Source: a virus. Taken from it: a stretch of DNA of 64,000 nucleotides. Below the pieces are notes generated by a model, which was not told the origin of the DNA, did not search any database, and was given only the letters and a program-made list of their open reading frames with translations. Every line of letters starts with the position of its first letter. Within the stretch, counting starts at the first letter, position 1. The stretch lies in the IMG/VR virus record IMGVR_UViG_3300044675_000901, positions 1 through 64,000 of that record. One strand, 5' to 3'. Of the stretch, positions 43,926 through 51,561 are shown piece after piece. Both the position numbers and the translations under genes were made by a program.

Positions 43926-44735
43926 TTAACAGTTTTTACCACCCATTTTCTTTTTGCCACCAGTTTTTTTGCCATAGGTTTTAAGCTTTGACATAAACTC
44001 TGTTTTTTGTTCAGGAGTCATAGCAGGTTTTGGGGTTTTTCCAATAGCAGCTTGCCCTTGAGCAGCGGTCATCTTACCTTGAAACACTTGGCCTACAGCC
44101 TCTTTTGTTGACATTGTAGGACCAGCAGTCTGGTATTTTTTAGAAGGTCCACCGAACTTAAGTTCTTTAGATTCTTCTAACCAGCTAGATTTTTTCTTTC
44201 CCCCAGTTTTTTGCATACCAGGTTCAGTTGCATACACTCTTTTAAAGTCGTATTGAACTTCAGGTTTAGGGGCAGTTGCCTCTTTAAATGCTGCTAAATT
44301 TGCTTCTCTTCTAGCTTGTCTATCTGCTTGATTAGCAGCCATTTTAGCTTGACGAGTGTCAATTACAGCTTGGTCTGCTGCTATTTGTTCTGCACTTTTT
44401 TTAACTACTCTATCTGCATATTGCGGTTTAGAGCTAAGACCTGTAGCACCTGCACCAGTATAGTTACTTCCAGATACACCAGCATAGCTAGAGCCACCAG
44501 CAATTACATCTTTACATCCTGCTCCAACACATTGTTTTCCAGGAGCAGCATTTGCTGACAGTCCTGTAACAGTAAATTTAGGACCTGCAGTTTGGTATTT
44601 TTTAGCTTTTATTTTCTTCTCTTGTTTAAGCATCTCTTTAGTTGGTTCTTTACCAGAGCCTTTGTTAGCTCTTATATTATCCCACAGACCTCTTCGACTA
44701 GTAGAGCCGTCGGCTCGTTTAAGCATTTTCTTCAT
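43926..44735 (-). CDS. Lysine-rich virion-associated protein B with internal repeats
   Basis: 269 aa, ATG at 44735 (a second Met lies at codon 4). The N-terminus RADGSTSRRGLWDNIRANKG then PTKEMLKQEKKIKAKK is a motif seen in small basic phage proteins. KKYQTAGP occurs twice (45-52 and 199-206), and KKKSSWLEESKELKFGG (180-196) parallels the neighbour's KKKSSFMEESKEITFG. The middle is Ala/Gln-rich helix, and the C-terminus is K/G-rich (YGKKTGGKKKMGGKNC). No enzymatic motif. It overlaps the membrane-protein gene by 17 nt. It is likely structural or packaged. Confidence 0.65.
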   Translation of the reverse strand: MKKMLKRADGSTSRRGLWDNIRANKGSGKEPTKEMLKQEKKIKAKKYQTAGPKFTVTGLSANAAPGKQCVGAGCKDVIAGGSSYAGVSGSNYTGAGATGLSSKPQYADRVVKKSAEQIAADQAVIDTRQAKMAANQADRQARREANLAAFKEATAPKPEVQYDFKRVYATEPGMQKTGGKKKSSWLEESKELKFGGPSKKYQTAGPTMSTKEAVGQVFQGKMTAAQGQAAIGKTPKPAMTPEQKTEFMSKLKTYGKKTGGKKKMGGKNC

Positions 44736-44949
44736 TGTCTGTAAGTTTTTTATCGTACATGGCTCTCTGCTTTCTTGCAGTCAAAGCTCGTTCTATGTTA
44801 AACCAAATAAGGGTAATTGCCCCTACGATTCCTAGGCCCCAAGTGACTGCATTAGACATCATTGCCCAAGTCCATCCTGCCCATATTGCATTAAGTCCGA
44901 TCCATTCAAGTTGGTGAGTCATATTATCGTCAAATTCAAAGTTTTTCAT
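44719..44949 (-). CDS. Small membrane protein, holin candidate
   Basis: 76 aa from ATG 44949, chosen because it begins 4 nt after the upstream stop; the frame also opens from a GTG at 44988, which would overlap that gene. A hydrophobic stretch of ~35 residues (IGLNAIWAGWTWAMMSNAVT, then GLGIVGAITLIWF) can form one long or two tight transmembrane helices. A basic segment (ERALTARKQR) and a charged tail (KKLTDNEENA) follow. Size, hydrophobicity and charged C-terminus fit a phage holin or a small virion/inner-membrane protein. No endolysin sits beside it, so the holin call is tentative. Confidence 0.6.
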   Translation of the reverse strand: MKNFEFDDNMTHQLEWIGLNAIWAGWTWAMMSNAVTWGLGIVGAITLIWFNIERALTARKQRAMYDKKLTDNEENA

Positions 44950-44953
44950 TAGG

Positions 44954-45220
44954 TTACCAGTTTGAGCAGCTACCGCATCTCCAGACACGAAGCGATTTGT
45001 TTATTCTTGAATTTGGGTCGTTTGCAGTTTTACTTGATGTCAGCTTGGACTTCATCCCACACATCCTGCTACAGAATGAGTTACGTCGTTTTCCACCCTT
45101 AGGTTGTGGGGCTCCTAGTTTAGATCCAGGGTTAGCGGCACGGTAAGAAGCTCTGCCTTTTGCATTTAAGCCCCCTTTTGGGTTCTTACCTTCTGATCGT
45201 TGCCAAGCTGGTGATGCCAT
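44954..45220 (-). CDS. DUF6321-like small basic protein
   Basis: 88 aa, ATG at 45220. The whole sequence follows a pattern I know as DUF6321: MASPAWQRSEGKNPKGGLNA, then KGRASYRAANPG, APQPKGGKRRNSFCSRMCGM and KTANDPNSRINKSLRVW. This is a small basic protein encoded by many phages and of unknown role. Cys residues (C49, C53, and two near the C-terminus) could bind zinc. The gene has a TAnnTTTG element exactly 5 nt before its ATG (45226-45233), so it may head a transcription unit that includes the downstream tail genes. Confidence 0.75.
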   Translation of the reverse strand: MASPAWQRSEGKNPKGGLNAKGRASYRAANPGSKLGAPQPKGGKRRNSFCSRMCGMKSKLTSSKTANDPNSRINKSLRVWRCGSCSNW

Positions 45221-45225
45221 CGTTA

Positions 45226-45233
45226 CAAAGTTA
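45226..45233 (-). promoter_or_regulatory. Bacteroidota-type -7 promoter element (TAACTTTG)
   Basis: The minus strand reads TAACTTTG, then TAACG, then ATG. It matches the Bacteroidota sigma-70 -7 consensus TAnnTTTG at a 5-nt distance from the start codon, the same distance as at 57320 and 61111. No convincing -33 box is seen. Transcription starting here would give an almost leaderless mRNA. Confidence 0.55.
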
Positions 45234-45241
45234 GTTTAAAA

Positions 45242-45964
45242 CTATTGAGGTTGGTTATCGTAGTTAGAATTTTGTTGGGCAGTTTGCGGAGCTTGAGGAG
45301 TGATATCCTGAAGCCTATCTGCAGTGGTATCTGTGAATGTACCAGCAAGTAATCTTAGCTCCCCATTCATCATGCCCTGGGTAATGGCTTGCACCATGTC
45401 CATCGGCATAGGAAACGGGGTGTCATCAGTATAACAAGGCAAGCCATTACAATCACTAAATTTAGAAGCCTCTTCTGGATTTTCGAATATCCCTCTGATA
45501 TTGACATAGTCTGCACCTTTGTTATTTAGAATGTATAAGTAGTCTTCAATCATGTAAGCTTTCATGTTGTTGCCAGTATACTTATCGGCAGATATAAAAG
45601 CTACTTCGTATGGCTTAATCATTTGTATCCTTCCAGTACCTGTGATATCCCCTACGTAGGTAATGGCTTCTTCAAAGTTAAACCTAACAGTTCTAGGGAG
45701 AGGTTTAATACTTCTCCAGGCTGGACAGTCTATATTTATGTTACAACACTTAGATAAGTCAACTCTCTCAAGTTGAACACATCTTAAGTCTTGTTCTAAA
45801 TGTCTGGTTACTAAACCATTTCTTGCAAAGTCCCTACGAATGAATACAGCACGGTAATGCTTAATGTTAAACTTGATTTGCGACAATGAAATATTATCAT
45901 CGTTCGAGGACCTACCCCCACGAAAGGAATTTAGAAGGTTATATGCAATCTCATCTAAGGTCAT
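45242..45964 (-). CDS. Head-tail connector / tail-tube type protein
   Basis: 240 aa, ATG at 45964, TAG stop backed by TAA two codons later. The N-terminus LDEIAYNLLNSFRGGRSSND followed by SQIKFNIKHYRAVFIRRDFA is a helical start seen in crAss-like connector/tail-tubular proteins (T7 gp11/P22 gp4-like position). A Cys-rich part (SKCCNINIDC) and beta-rich body follow, and the C-terminus is Gln/Thr-rich and disordered. The role is assigned by recalled similarity and position among tail genes. It could be a ring protein or tail hub. Confidence 0.65.
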   Translation of the reverse strand: MTLDEIAYNLLNSFRGGRSSNDDNISLSQIKFNIKHYRAVFIRRDFARNGLVTRHLEQDLRCVQLERVDLSKCCNINIDCPAWRSIKPLPRTVRFNFEEAITYVGDITGTGRIQMIKPYEVAFISADKYTGNNMKAYMIEDYLYILNNKGADYVNIRGIFENPEEASKFSDCNGLPCYTDDTPFPMPMDMVQAITQGMMNGELRLLAGTFTDTTADRLQDITPQAPQTAQQNSNYDNQPQ

Positions 45965-45975
45965 CTATGAATGTA

Positions 45976-46275
45976 TTAGTTACTTATTTTATTAGTCATC
46001 TCTTGCTTAGCTTTTACTAAGTCTATGCATTTCTCGTATTCTTCGTTTTGTTCAAAATAACTTATCATAAGGTCTGCAACATTCAAAAAGTCCTCAAGCT
46101 TGCTAGGGTTAAATGGAAAGATAACCACAAGCTTTTCAGTAGTTAACTCAGCCAATGTTTTTTTGGCTGTGATTAACTTATATCCATTATTGTAACAAGC
46201 ATCAATTGATGCTACTTTATCGAAGAACTCCTCCATATCCTGGTCGAATTCCTCGTCGTATTCATCTTCACTCAT
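45976..46275 (-). CDS. Small acidic hypothetical protein
   Basis: 99 aa, ATG at 46275 forming an ATGA overlap with the phosphoesterase stop. Very acidic N-terminus (SEDEYDEEFDQDMEEFFDKV), then a helical body ending in KAKQEMTNKIS. No motif recognised. Being translationally coupled to the metallophosphoesterase, it may be a partner of it, but this is only context. Confidence 0.6.
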   Translation of the reverse strand: MSEDEYDEEFDQDMEEFFDKVASIDACYNNGYKLITAKKTLAELTTEKLVVIFPFNPSKLEDFLNVADLMISYFEQNEEYEKCIDLVKAKQEMTNKISN

Positions 46276-47423
46276 TTTACAATAGTTTGTAGATAACCCT
46301 CTAGCCCATTAGTCTTGCTCCATATATAAGCTTGACCTGTCCTAAGAGCTGAGTATCCCATTGTTCTGTGCCAGTCATCATTGGCACAAATGGAGGGGAT
46401 AAATCTTACTTTAATTCCACGGTACTCATTCACCATTTCCTTATGTAAGTGACCACAGTGTACCTCTCTAATCGGGCATCTGGCAAACATTTCTGGTTGC
46501 TCAGTTGCCATAATCAGCGGCATTTCACTTGGCTTCTCTTTATCCCCGTGAGTAAACATTAACATGTTTACTCCGTACTCTACATACTTTCTACTTTCCA
46601 TGCTGTTATCTACAACGACATTTTTATCGTTACGATACCATCCTTTGATGACATCTCCAGCATAGAACATTCTTTCAAAATCATGATTCCCTGATACTAC
46701 TATTACATGCACTGGAGCTTTAGTCTTTAAAAAGTCTATAGCTTTAGTCATCAAGTTGCAGTATCCCTGGAAGCTTTCTCTCCACCCAACTGCATCATGT
46801 TGAAAGGTTCCTTTCGTTGTAGTCAACCTCATCCCCTCGGAATTCATCCCGTCATTCCCGATAGGAAGAATAAACTTCTCAATATTTAATCCCTTTGCCT
46901 TGTCCACTAAATTGTAGACAGTGCTCATGAATTGCTCCTCTACTGCATCCATAGAAAGTTCAGTCAACTTTCCATAGTGTATATCAGGAAGAGAGATCTC
47001 ATAGGCTACCCCGTCATCACCATCTTGAAATGGAGCAGACTGCTTGTATACAGTTGGACTGAATATAGCAGCAAACTCCTCAATCTCTATCTTTATCTCA
47101 GCCATTGAGATTCTGTCATTCTTTGTAACTACAGAGAACCGTTGTTCTCCTCCCATTGTCTGCCAGAATTTAACAGAAGATACATCGTCTCTATTAATTC
47201 CGTTCTCTAGTAGATAGCTTTCAAACTCAGTTATTACACTGTCATTATCGTTAGAGTTATCAGCGAGGCCAAGTCTAGCTTGCTTAAGTAGTTTCTTAGC
47301 CTCTCTGATTGCCTCTAATGCTATCTCTTCTTTAACATCGAACGTAGTAGATACTCTGCTAGGACCACTCTTAAGGTAACCTGGTTTTAGCTTTAGTATG
47401 TCTACCAATTCTTTTAAACTCAC
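46272..47423 (-). CDS. Calcineurin-like metallophosphoesterase
   Basis: 383 aa, GTG start at 47423 sharing its first base with the upstream TAG stop (TAGTG). After an N-terminal helical, HTH-like region (~1-50), the five metallophosphoesterase blocks appear in order. They are LPDIHYGK (D147, H149), PIGNDGMNSEG (GND 189-191), VSGNHDFERMF (GNHD 245-248), MFTHGDKE (H292) and HCGHLHKE (GHLH 324-327). All metal ligands are present, so it should be an active dinuclear phosphoesterase. The substrate is unknown: nuclease, phosphatase or signal-nucleotide hydrolase are all possible. Its place among structural and tail genes is unusual for a nucleic-acid enzyme. Confidence 0.85.
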   Translation of the reverse strand: MSLKELVDILKLKPGYLKSGPSRVSTTFDVKEEIALEAIREAKKLLKQARLGLADNSNDNDSVITEFESYLLENGINRDDVSSVKFWQTMGGEQRFSVVTKNDRISMAEIKIEIEEFAAIFSPTVYKQSAPFQDGDDGVAYEISLPDIHYGKLTELSMDAVEEQFMSTVYNLVDKAKGLNIEKFILPIGNDGMNSEGMRLTTTKGTFQHDAVGWRESFQGYCNLMTKAIDFLKTKAPVHVIVVSGNHDFERMFYAGDVIKGWYRNDKNVVVDNSMESRKYVEYGVNMLMFTHGDKEKPSEMPLIMATEQPEMFARCPIREVHCGHLHKEMVNEYRGIKVRFIPSICANDDWHRTMGYSALRTGQAYIWSKTNGLEGYLQTIVK

Positions 47424-47848
47424 TACTGTACGATTTTTATTAGAGCCTCTAATTGCTCAGCTGATAGATCTTCAGGAAGCAGCTTTTCGTTAATTGTTTT
47501 AAGCTCTAGAGTTGAAGCTGAATCAAGTTTAGCATTAACAGATTCAAGCTGTTCTTTTCTTTTATTGATTACTTCTATATTTTCCTCTTCAAATTTTCTC
47601 AATCCTTCTGCATCTTCTGCTTCAATAAACCTTTGAGCTTCTATAGAAAGTTTCATAAACTCTTCTGATGGAATTGCTTCAGCTTCAATTGGGTCAAGAT
47701 GGGCCTTTATTACTCCAGTATTTATAATAACTGCTTTAGCATAGGCTACTCCCTTAACCGATCTTGTCTCGTTAAGAGTTTTGAAAATGTTCAAGAACTC
47801 TCTGTTTGTTGCTGTTACGTGTACTCCGTACTTCTCTGCGTTAATCAT
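47423..47848 (-). CDS. Helical hypothetical protein upstream of the phosphoesterase
   Basis: 141 aa, ATG at 47848. Mostly alpha-helical with a likely coiled coil (EEENIEVINKRKEQLESVNA) and a Leu/Glu-rich C-terminus. No known family recognised. Its TAG stop overlaps the GTG of the phosphoesterase gene, implying coupled translation; a TGA follows the TAG directly in frame. It is probably a small structural or assembly protein. Confidence 0.6.
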   Translation of the reverse strand: MINAEKYGVHVTATNREFLNIFKTLNETRSVKGVAYAKAVIINTGVIKAHLDPIEAEAIPSEEFMKLSIEAQRFIEAEDAEGLRKFEEENIEVINKRKEQLESVNAKLDSASTLELKTINEKLLPEDLSAEQLEALIKIVQ

Positions 47849-47873
47849 TTGTATTTGGTTTTAAAAAGTTTGC

Positions 47874-49160
47874 TTATTCTGCAGTAGCGTATACTCTGAT
47901 CCAAGCATCCACTCCGTTAATTTTAACTCTAATTGCTCCAGTCTTAGCACCAGCTGATGCTGATGAACTAGATATTGAGTTAGCACTAGCTGCTCCACTA
48001 GTTCCGACAAAGTTAGCAAAAGATTCGTCTGTGTCAAGCTGTTCTATTGTAACTACTGGAATATTTGCAGTTGTGCTGTTTTGTTTAACATGTAATGGTC
48101 CTGATGGAGTATCAGTACCAATACCTACATATCTACTTGCTCCTTTAATAGTTATAATTTTTTGTGCAACTGCTGATGAACTGTATCCCCAGAAAGTATA
48201 ATCTCCTGATGAGCCAGTGCCATCATGATTACCTGGATAGAATTCTAGCTCACCACCTGCATTGGCTCCTTGAGAATTACCAGCTTTAATGTACAGAGCT
48301 CCACCTTTATTAGATGCATTAGCATCTGCTGATTTAAATGTAAGAGCACCAGGGGCAGTAGCAGCAGTTAACACAGATCCAATAACTTGAGCTATGTTAC
48401 CATTGACATAGATATTAGCACCTACGTTTAAGTCTCCAGTAAAGAAAGGAGTTGGAGAGCCACTGCCGATGAAGGTTTGACCAGTAGTGTTTACTTTAAT
48501 ACCTCTGTTACCAGTATCTCCACTAATCCAGTTTAGTCCATACAAGTTATACCCTGCACCATTTACTGTATTTGTAAATGCAGACAATGCAGCTGCAATA
48601 GTGATTGAGCCAGGACCATTTGTAATTGTTATATTGGCACCAGCTGTAAGATTAGCAAGTATTGGGGATAAACCAGTTCTTCCAATTGGAATCTGACCAT
48701 TGGCCGCTGCTCCTAAAGCAGATAAGGCTGATCCACCATTTCCTATAAGTAGAGAGTTGGCTACCAAAGAAGAAGCCCCTGTACCACCGTTAGCAACTGG
48801 GAGTATACCACTTATATAAGCAGCAGCTAGGTTTACTGCTGAAAGGAAAAGAGATGTTGTATTGTTGCAGTTAGCTAGATTGATATTAGCTTCATTAACT
48901 TGGAGAGTAATGTTGTTACTTGCAGTAGCAACAGTCAACAAATTATTAAGAGACCTAATACCTTTAAAGTTAAGTGCATTCTTATTAGTAATGCTAATAA
49001 ACAAAGATTCACTCGTAGTCCCTAGAGTATTAACTGTTGGGAACAAGTCTTGAAGCAAAAACTTATTGTTAACAGGACCTACTGCATTTGAAGTCAGCAA
49101 GTAGTCATTTGCTCCTACACTTGTTTTAGCTAAAGCTGCTAGGCTGGTTATAGTTGCCAT
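47874..49160 (-). CDS. Tail/appendage fibre-like protein
   Basis: 428 aa, ATG at 49160. The N-terminus (SLAALAKTSVGANDYLLTSN) resembles virion-anchoring ends of phage fibres. The middle has alternating hydrophobic/Asn/Gly repeats (AVNLAAAYISGILPVANGGT type, an NGGTG loop common in fibres). The C-terminal third contains AGGELEFYPGNHDG and RYVGIGTDTPSGPLHVKQ, a signature seen again and again near the ends of phage tail and appendage fibres. It ends in a small beta domain (GAIRVKINGVDAWIRVYA). It probably contributes to host-surface recognition. The preceding gene also looks like an adhesin. Confidence 0.7.
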   Translation of the reverse strand: MATITSLAALAKTSVGANDYLLTSNAVGPVNNKFLLQDLFPTVNTLGTTSESLFISITNKNALNFKGIRSLNNLLTVATASNNITLQVNEANINLANCNNTTSLFLSAVNLAAAYISGILPVANGGTGASSLVANSLLIGNGGSALSALGAAANGQIPIGRTGLSPILANLTAGANITITNGPGSITIAAALSAFTNTVNGAGYNLYGLNWISGDTGNRGIKVNTTGQTFIGSGSPTPFFTGDLNVGANIYVNGNIAQVIGSVLTAATAPGALTFKSADANASNKGGALYIKAGNSQGANAGGELEFYPGNHDGTGSSGDYTFWGYSSSAVAQKIITIKGASRYVGIGTDTPSGPLHVKQNSTTANIPVVTIEQLDTDESFANFVGTSGAASANSISSSSASAGAKTGAIRVKINGVDAWIRVYATAE

Positions 49161-49161
49161 T

Positions 49162-50997
49162 TTATATAATAATTTTTTGATTAAACTCAGTGGTTAATGG
49201 TATTCCTGTTTCTCCTCCAAGTCCACTTGTTCTTAATCCAAGGCTCGGAGTAACAGGAGTAGTAGGAGTTGGAGCTGGACCTGTAACTATACAGTCTGCA
49301 CAGAATCTATTTGCAAAATCTATAAATGTCTTTAAATAAGTATTATCGTTTTCAGATGCAAACTCTACTGCATAGGTAGCTGCCCCAATAGTTCCAGGCA
49401 GTGGATCTTGAATGATAATAGTAGTTTTATTTGTAGTTGCATTATAAACAGCATCTACAATTGTAGTAGTAAAGTCTACTGGAATAGTAGAAGCAGTCAC
49501 TGGTGCATACAATGCCCAAGTTGTACCGTTAGCTACAGTGAATAAAGCAGGAGTACTAATAGTTCCAAATGGAATTACTGTGTTATTTAGTGGAGGTCCA
49601 GCTTGATTGTAAAGAATATTTGTAACGTAGTTACTACCTGAAGTTGCATAAGAGTCTCCAAGATTGTTAAGCAAGCTAAAAGTATAACCTGTTATTAGGA
49701 ATGGTAATCCCCCTGGAGCTATGTAAAATGCTGAAACTGTTGTATTTATTAATACAGACCCTTCAAGTACTGCATAATCTGTAACAGCTTCAATATGAAA
49801 AATAAAAGTTTCAAATTGAGATAAATCTCCATTTACTACAATTGTGGTTTGCCCTTCAACTAGTACAGGTAGATTACCAGTAGGAAGATTAGGGTATATA
49901 GCAGTAATTATATTTTCTCTATCGTATATGCAATCTAGAGCTCTGTCTTCATTTTTCTGACCTAAAAGCTCAATGATTAACTTAAGCTTTGAAAGTTCTC
50001 TATAATCACACTTAACTCCCCCAATAACTTTGTTATAGAATGTAGTGCCTTTTACTGCTAGACATTCTTGGTATTGTGACAGTTTGGTATTGTAGTCAAC
50101 TCCGTTAACTTGAGCAGGAACCTCAGCTATATCTTTGTACTCAACAGATGGGAGGGGAGAATCTTCTCCAGTAGGGTCAGTAACAATTGTTGTTTTAACT
50201 GCACAGATATTGTCTATAGCCCTTCCCTTACTTCCAGTTATGGTACCGTAGCACTGATTGGGGTCAAATACTTCTACTTTTAAAGTAGTATTTCCCTCAC
50301 AAGTAAGCTCTACTTCTAAAAGATTAAAAGCTCCAGAAGTATCATCCAATGGATGTGTATATACTTTCGTACCTGCATATATTTTTATGTAGGCTTGATC
50401 AAGTTGTGTTGGTGTACAATATCCTGTTCGAGTACTTGTAGAATAGTCAAGACTTATAGTATAAGTTTCTCCTATAGTTAATACACTTGCTTGAGATAAC
50501 GATCCTAAAAGAGCATTATCAAATATTATACATCCACTAAAAGTTCCACTCCAAGCACCATTTGTAACAGTCCATCCAGTAGAGTTTGAATCAAAAGTAC
50601 CATTTGATACTGTACATGCACCAGATGGGCCAGGAGCTGTGATGTAATCTACTCCTACACTTGTAAAGTATGCACCAAAACTTATATCAGACCAACCACT
50701 TGTTGGGGGGCAAGAATTGTTATTAACTCCTGTGGCAGAAGATGCCCATACTTTAACGCCATTTGCATCTAGGATTAGCCAGTTTGGAGCACTGTATACT
50801 ACTGAAAATGTTTTTCCCCCAAAATCAAAGAGTATATCGTACCCTATTAAAGCTAAGGGATTGTCCTTAGTAACAGCAGTAGCAGTTTCTGTTCTGCCAC
50901 CTGCATCAACTAACGTAAAAGTCAACCCCTCACATGGAACGGTAGCTGCTGCTGGGGCTCTTACCCCAGCTTCTATACAGTCTTTACAAATTGCCAT
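49162..50997 (-). CDS. Beta-rich virion surface protein with carbohydrate-binding-like domain
   Basis: 611 aa, ATG at 50997. The N-terminal ~110 residues form a Cys-containing beta domain. Residues ~130-265 read like a lectin/CBM jelly roll: CTVSNGTFDSNSTGWTVTNG, then GETYTISLDYS, TTLKVEVFDPNQCYG and RAIDNICAV. A helical segment (ELSKLKLIIELLGQKNEDRA) and a Thr/Val-rich beta region follow. The C-terminus is Pro/Thr-rich. No enzyme motif was seen. The composition and CBM-like unit suggest an exposed capsid or tail protein that binds glycans, for example mucus or capsular polysaccharide. The gene starts 10 nt after the Cys-rich protein. Confidence 0.65.
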   Translation of the reverse strand: MAICKDCIEAGVRAPAAATVPCEGLTFTLVDAGGRTETATAVTKDNPLALIGYDILFDFGGKTFSVVYSAPNWLILDANGVKVWASSATGVNNNSCPPTSGWSDISFGAYFTSVGVDYITAPGPSGACTVSNGTFDSNSTGWTVTNGAWSGTFSGCIIFDNALLGSLSQASVLTIGETYTISLDYSTSTRTGYCTPTQLDQAYIKIYAGTKVYTHPLDDTSGAFNLLEVELTCEGNTTLKVEVFDPNQCYGTITGSKGRAIDNICAVKTTIVTDPTGEDSPLPSVEYKDIAEVPAQVNGVDYNTKLSQYQECLAVKGTTFYNKVIGGVKCDYRELSKLKLIIELLGQKNEDRALDCIYDRENIITAIYPNLPTGNLPVLVEGQTTIVVNGDLSQFETFIFHIEAVTDYAVLEGSVLINTTVSAFYIAPGGLPFLITGYTFSLLNNLGDSYATSGSNYVTNILYNQAGPPLNNTVIPFGTISTPALFTVANGTTWALYAPVTASTIPVDFTTTIVDAVYNATTNKTTIIIQDPLPGTIGAATYAVEFASENDNTYLKTFIDFANRFCADCIVTGPAPTPTTPVTPSLGLRTSGLGGETGIPLTTEFNQKIII

Positions 50998-51006
50998 TGT
51001 ATTTTA

Positions 51007-51492
51007 TTAACAACCACATGCACATGTTTCAGTGCAGAAGTCTTTAGCTTTATTGTATTTGTTAATAGCGTCTGTAATATTTGTGTCTGAGTATGCAGAG
51101 TGCTGTGCTGATTTAATTAGTAGATCAATCTTTTCGGCCTTTCTTAGGTCTTCATCACATTTATCACAATGGCAGTGACAGTCGATGGCTGATTGAACAA
51201 GGGCTGCTATACAGCAATAAATCTCAGCAGCTCCTATTGTATAAACTGTAGGTTTAAGAGAGTCGACAGTATCTGTTATACTAATAACTCCATTAAATAA
51301 CTCCCCAGCTGTTTCGTTATCTAATATCCAAGTAACATTCCCAGCTACTGCTGTCAATACCCCACTAGTTACAGTCGTCTCTGTAATGTAGTTATAGTAG
51401 GTAAAGTTAACAGTTGCAGGAACTCCAGATGCTACGACAGTTATCTTCTTGCAGTCAGGAGCTATAGTTACCGAGTTAATTACTGTAGCCAT
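51007..51492 (-). CDS. Small beta protein with Cys/His-rich C-terminus
   Basis: 161 aa with start placed at ATG 51492. The frame continues upstream to GTG 51540, but that stretch is the terminator hairpin. Residues ~1-85 look like an Ig-like beta domain (SVTIAPDCKKITVVASGVPA; TWILDNETAGELF). Then follow YCCIAALVQSAIDCHCHCDKC (the last residues being CHCHCDKC), an amphipathic helix, and a terminal CTETCACGC. The clustered Cys/His could bind zinc or form disulfides. Position next to the adhesin-like proteins suggests a virion or surface role. Confidence 0.65.
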   Translation of the reverse strand: MATVINSVTIAPDCKKITVVASGVPATVNFTYYNYITETTVTSGVLTAVAGNVTWILDNETAGELFNGVISITDTVDSLKPTVYTIGAAEIYCCIAALVQSAIDCHCHCDKCDEDLRKAEKIDLLIKSAQHSAYSDTNITDAINKYNKAKDFCTETCACGC

Positions 51493-51515
51493 TAGATAGT
51501 TTTTGTAAAGATAAT

Positions 51516-51545
51516 AAAAAGCAGGGGATTTCTCCCCCACTTTTT
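51516..51545 (-). terminator. Rho-independent terminator downstream of the 340-aa virion protein
   Basis: On the minus strand AAAAAG is separated by two mismatched positions from a GGGGA/TCCCC stem and ends in CTTTTT. It lies between the stop at 51562 and the ATG at 51492. Confidence 0.7.
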
Positions 51546-51561
51546 AATGATTAATTTTAGA

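Noticed and set aside
44950-44988. GTG start at 44988 for the holin-like membrane protein
   Set aside because: It would overlap the DUF6321-like gene by 35 nt, while ATG 44949 begins 4 nt after that gene's stop.
32079-47425. Reassignment of TAG to an amino acid in late genes
   Set aside because: No late gene is interrupted by in-frame TAG, and read-through of the three terminal TAGs would hit another stop within two codons. The standard code explains all frames.
51493-51540. N-terminal extension of the Cys-rich protein to GTG 51540
   Set aside because: The stretch is the 5' half of a terminator plus spacer. The ATG at 51492 gives a sensible beta-domain start.
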